Shown here: in pieces, positions 61,703-64,000 of the stretch | How positions within the stretch are numbered: the first letter of the stretch is position 1 | Layout: the number at the start of each line of letters is the position of its first letter | Assembly (NCBI GenBank): GCA_002368175.1 | Contig: AP018172.1 | Location: 2,664,001-2,728,000 of the forward strand | Origin: Calothrix sp. NIES-2098 | Lineage (GTDB): Bacteria; Cyanobacteriota; Cyanobacteriia; Cyanobacteriales; Nostocaceae | Reading direction: 5' to 3' | Length of the DNA: 64,000 nt | Notes under the pieces: generated by a model | Told to the model about the DNA's origin: nothing | Databases searched by the model: none | What the model saw: only the letters and a program-made list of their open reading frames with translations | Position numbers and translations under genes: made by a program

Positions 61703-62043
61703 ATCTATTGAGTTTTACTTTCATCAACTACTCCTCATCTCTTCAGGAAATTAAATATTTTCAGAATTAATCTTTAACTAGTTTTTTCATCCTGAAGCTG
61801 CGCTCAATCTGGTCAAGCGCCATTTGTCTAAATTTTAACACTATCTATTTTGGAGAGAGCGATCGCCTTCTCTACCGCCTTTAGCTTGGCGACATCTGGA
61901 AGCACGATTAAATATCCATACCTACACTGAGATTGATGCTAATATAATCAGAACTTTGATGAGACAGCGTATCAATATAAATTTACATAGCAAGGCGCGA
62001 TCGCTTGCACATCTTTAGATATTACTGCCAAACTAACCCCTAA
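61703..62043. other. Gene-free stretch with possible gene remnants
   Basis: About 340 bases before the xisH remnant. An open reading stretch at about 61896-61990 (HLEARLNIHTYTEIDANIIR, TLMRQRIN) looks faintly like the start of a DUF5615 (PIN-like) protein, but it has no clear start and is short. No intact gene is supported here. Confidence 0.4.
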
Positions 62044-62178
62044 GTTAAAATAGCTGTTCGCGTACCGATTTATGAAACCTTTTTTCAACGAAAATTTATT
62101 GCATCGGCAATTAAAAAATATTAATTGTGATTAATGATTGACGATGTAGAAGAGGAGGTGATTCGTCAATGGCTGTAG
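62044..62178 (+). pseudogene. xisH: xisH remnant (C-terminal part, two nonsense codons)
   Basis: Read in one frame from 62044, this gives VKIAVRVPIYETFFQRKFIA, SAIKKY, stop, L, stop, LMIDDVEEEVIRQWL, stop. The pattern matches the C-terminus of XisH as I remember it (LAVP..Y.TFF..F...AI..YQL.L.IYD...EVI..W). TAA (62122) stands where CAA (Gln) is expected and TGA (62128) where CGA (Arg) is expected, both C-to-T changes. The last codons overlap the xisI ATG by 10 bases, the arrangement of intact xisH-xisI pairs. The N-terminal nuclease-like part is not recognisable upstream. Confidence 0.7.
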
Positions 62179-62507
62179 AACAATATCGACAATATATTAA
62201 ATACCTGCTTTCTGAGCGACAAAAACGAGCTTCGAGATCGCGCAATTACGAAGAGTATGAAGTACAAACCATTTTTGACGAACAGCAAGACCACTATCAA
62301 TTACTTTATGTCGGTTGGCGGGGAAATAAACGCGATTTTGGTTGTATTTTACATCTCGATATTAAAGATGAGAAAATTTGGATTCAACATGATGGTACGG
62401 AAGAAGGAATTGCCAATCGATTAGTTGAGATGGGAGTACCCAAGCAATATATTATTTTGGCATTTCACGAACCATATGTACGTCAGTTTACTGAGTTTGG
62501 CAGTTGA
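62169..62507 (+). CDS. xisI: XisI, fdxN-element excision controlling factor family
   Basis: 112 residues of XisI type: YRQYIKYLLSERQKRASRSR, YQLLYVGWRGNKRDFGCILH, KIWIQHDGTEEGIANRLVEM and VPKQYIILAFHEPYVRQFTE. XisI was described with XisH as needed for excision of the fdxN element in Anabaena heterocysts, but many copies occur away from such elements. A strong Shine-Dalgarno (GAGGAGGTG, 62152-62160) lies 8 bases before the ATG, inside the xisH remnant. It keeps its full length although its partner is decayed, so any surviving role would be independent of the local xisH. Confidence 0.9.
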   Translation: MAVEQYRQYIKYLLSERQKRASRSRNYEEYEVQTIFDEQQDHYQLLYVGWRGNKRDFGCILHLDIKDEKIWIQHDGTEEGIANRLVEMGVPKQYIILAFHEPYVRQFTEFGS

Positions 62508-62637
62508 TAGATATTGTAGATCGCTCCTGGAAAAGAGCCACTACGCGATCGCGTTTTTTCCTTTTTATAGCAATCACCTTCAGAGTATAAAAAAGGGAGA
62601 AATAGTTTGAATGTTTTTGCTATGATGACTACCAAAT

Positions 62638-64000
62638 TTAAGCAGGTAAAGTATAGCGTTTATCGATCGCAGCTTTAATGGCATCGCGAGTTTCATTAGC
62701 TGATTTGCCATCGCTTTTTTCAATTTCAGCAATTTCTTCGGCTAAGGATTCATCTTTAATCGCTTCTTTAAACCAACGCGAATAATCTCCCCGTTGCAGA
62801 TGGAATAACCAAGTTTCATCATCTACACCCTCGGCAATTTGCGTGAATAAAATCAGGTTTTGAGCGCGGAGATTTAACTTTGCTTCTGGCCCTCGGAAGT
62901 AAAAGCTTTTATCTTCTCCTAATTCTCCTTCAGCATATTTGCGGACATGACGACGGCGTTCGGTACGTCCTGGGGTAATTTGAAAGCGGAATGGTTCTGA
63001 ATTCTGTTCTCGAAACCAAGCCAATGCTTCACCTGTTTCTAAGGTTTGAGGCTGGAGTTGGGGCGGAAAATCACCGAGGGTTTCACAGAAGGCTTTGATG
63101 TTCTCTTCGGGTGAATTTCCGACAGTGAGAATAGTATCTATTAATGATAAGCCTGCGGTGGCAACTCGATCGGGATGGACTGTAATTAACATCATCCCCT
63201 TGAGTTGTTGAGGTAATGTCAAGGATGCGGGGTGCCAAGATGCAGGGATGAGATGATGTGCTTCATCTACAACTATCCAATGTGGACGACCAGTTCGCGA
63301 TCGCAATTCTAATAAAGCTGATAGGAGTTCGGCAAAAAATGCGGGACGATCCTGTAGCGCAATTCCTAGCAAGTTCACCACTACATTTTGGTTAGGTTGT
63401 TCTAGCAAATCTAAAACTTCTGCAATTCTGGGTGCTCCTTCAGTATTGCCTAAAATTATGCCTGGTTCAAAGTTGTCGTAGTCTCCCTCTGGGTCAATAA
63501 TACAGATTTGGTAGTTGTGTTCGGCAATTCTTTCTAATACGGCTGTGGCTAAGGTAGATTTACCGCCTCCAGAAGTCCCAGCTAATAGAATACTGGAACC
63601 ATAAGGTTTGATATAAACTTCTGCACCGTCTGTTTGATTCCCCAATAAGATTTTATGTCGTTGTAGCTGTTCGTTCAAATCTGACACATCATTAGCGATA
63701 ATTTTGTCAATTAATTCAACAACACCATCGCCTCTCTTACCCTGAGTCACAAAATCTACCTGTTCTTTCAGCATTGGTAAAGCATTAGCCACCGCCACAG
63801 ATAACTCGCTTAATTTGAGAAAAGCGTGGTCATTTTCTGCATCGCCAACTCCAACAACATTGTGCGGCGATAACTTCATTTCATTCAATGCTGCTAATAA
63901 ACCTGCGGCTTTGTTGATACCTGAAGGTAGTACCATCACTGCACCTTTGTTAAAGATGACTTGCAATTCTAATCCTAAGTCGCGGATGGTTTGTAGAACA
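62638..64000 (-). CDS. HAD hydrolase fused to a HerA-like/DUF87 ATPase (partial, runs off right edge)
   Basis: At least 453 codons; the frame is open to base 64000, so the N-terminus is outside. The first part is the C-terminal end of a Cof/HAD hydrolase (PSGINKAAGLLAALNEMKLS with VVGVGDAENDHAFLKLS, the conserved GDAEND motif). The second is a P-loop ATPase with Walker A in LLAGTSGGGKSTLATAVLER (about residue 140), IIDPEGDYDNF, and Walker B in WIVVDEAHHLIPA. HerA-like ATPases act in DNA or protein translocation; fusion to a HAD phosphatase is unusual. The gene's function is unknown. Confidence 0.88.
   Translation of the reverse strand, partial: VLQTIRDLGLELQVIFNKGAVMVLPSGINKAAGLLAALNEMKLSPHNVVGVGDAENDHAFLKLSELSVAVANALPMLKEQVDFVTQGKRGDGVVELIDKIIANDVSDLNEQLQRHKILLGNQTDGAEVYIKPYGSSILLAGTSGGGKSTLATAVLERIAEHNYQICIIDPEGDYDNFEPGIILGNTEGAPRIAEVLDLLEQPNQNVVVNLLGIALQDRPAFFAELLSALLELRSRTGRPHWIVVDEAHHLIPASWHPASLTLPQQLKGMMLITVHPDRVATAGLSLIDTILTVGNSPEENIKAFCETLGDFPPQLQPQTLETGEALAWFREQNSEPFRFQITPGRTERRRHVRKYAEGELGEDKSFYFRGPEAKLNLRAQNLILFTQIAEGVDDETWLFHLQRGDYSRWFKEAIKDESLAEEIAEIEKSDGKSANETRDAIKAAIDKRYTLPA

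Noticed and set aside
1..64000. Prophage, integrase or transposase
   Set aside because: No such coding sequence was found; only small palindromic or MITE-like elements are present.

Overview
The window comes from a filamentous, probably heterocyst-forming cyanobacterium (Nostocales: Nostoc, Calothrix or Tolypothrix type). Evidence: the HIP1 octamer GCGATCGC recurs throughout; there is a cyanophycin cluster (cphB-cphA), an adjacent flv3-flv1 flavodiiron pair, a CpcS/CpeS-type phycobilin lyase, an XisI gene with a decayed XisH gene, short tandem heptamer repeats between genes, and large multi-PAS hybrid kinases. The window is mostly ordinary chromosome. No transposase, prophage, CRISPR array or rRNA was seen. 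One tRNA (Trp) is present.

Layout. 0-3 kb: the start of a truncated gene, a 21-bp tandem repeat, an orphan ParD-like antitoxin, a pentapeptide-repeat/RidA fusion and a Nudix hydrolase. 3-11 kb: malQ, a RodZ-like protein overlapping a pseudouridine synthase, a DUF2993 protein, cdsA, cbiT, a membrane Ser/Thr kinase and tatA. 11-17 kb: cphB-cphA (minus), then trmD and ispF (plus), with a perfect NtcA-type GTAN8TAC site between the two groups. 16.8-18 kb: a two-gene nuclease-like cassette (PD-(D/E)XK-like plus PIN) with a broken reading frame just upstream. 18-22.8 kb: an ABC solute-binding lipoprotein, larB, a small membrane protein, argH and a tiny basic protein. A 1-kb AT-rich gene desert follows. 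23.9-29.2 kb: a Nudix hydrolase, an alpha/beta hydrolase, a CPA1 antiporter, a DUF3124 lipoprotein, a TrkA-type protein and coaX. 29.3-33 kb: flv3, flv1 and an RRM RNA-binding protein. 33.7-40.7 kb: the phycobilin lyase, an RND efflux pair split by a MITE-like element, and a glycosyltransferase. 40.9-45.2 kb: rplS, tRNA-Trp, secE, nusG, rplK, rplA, L10 leader, rplJ, rplL. 45-58.7 kb: a minus-strand run of a Ser/Thr kinase, two hybrid histidine kinases (one with an N-terminal ribbon-helix-helix), an aldo/keto reductase, an aldehyde dehydrogenase and a Crp/Fnr regulator. 58.8-64 kb: hcp divergent from that regulator with an FNR/DNR-type site between them, a class-A beta-lactamase-like protein, a xisH remnant plus intact xisI, and a HAD/HerA-like ATPase fusion cut by the right edge.

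Functional links. cphB-cphA store and mobilise nitrogen. The Flv3-Flv1 pair removes O2, and its adjacency resembles the heterocyst-type pair, so both may belong to nitrogen-fixation physiology. The Crp-like regulator and hcp form a likely nitrosative/nitrogen-oxide response unit. LarB next to a family-5 solute-binding protein suggests, but does not prove, a nickel connection. The least explained items are the PD-(D/E)XK/PIN cassette, the RHH-hybrid kinase, the pentapeptide-RidA fusion and the HAD-ATPase fusion.
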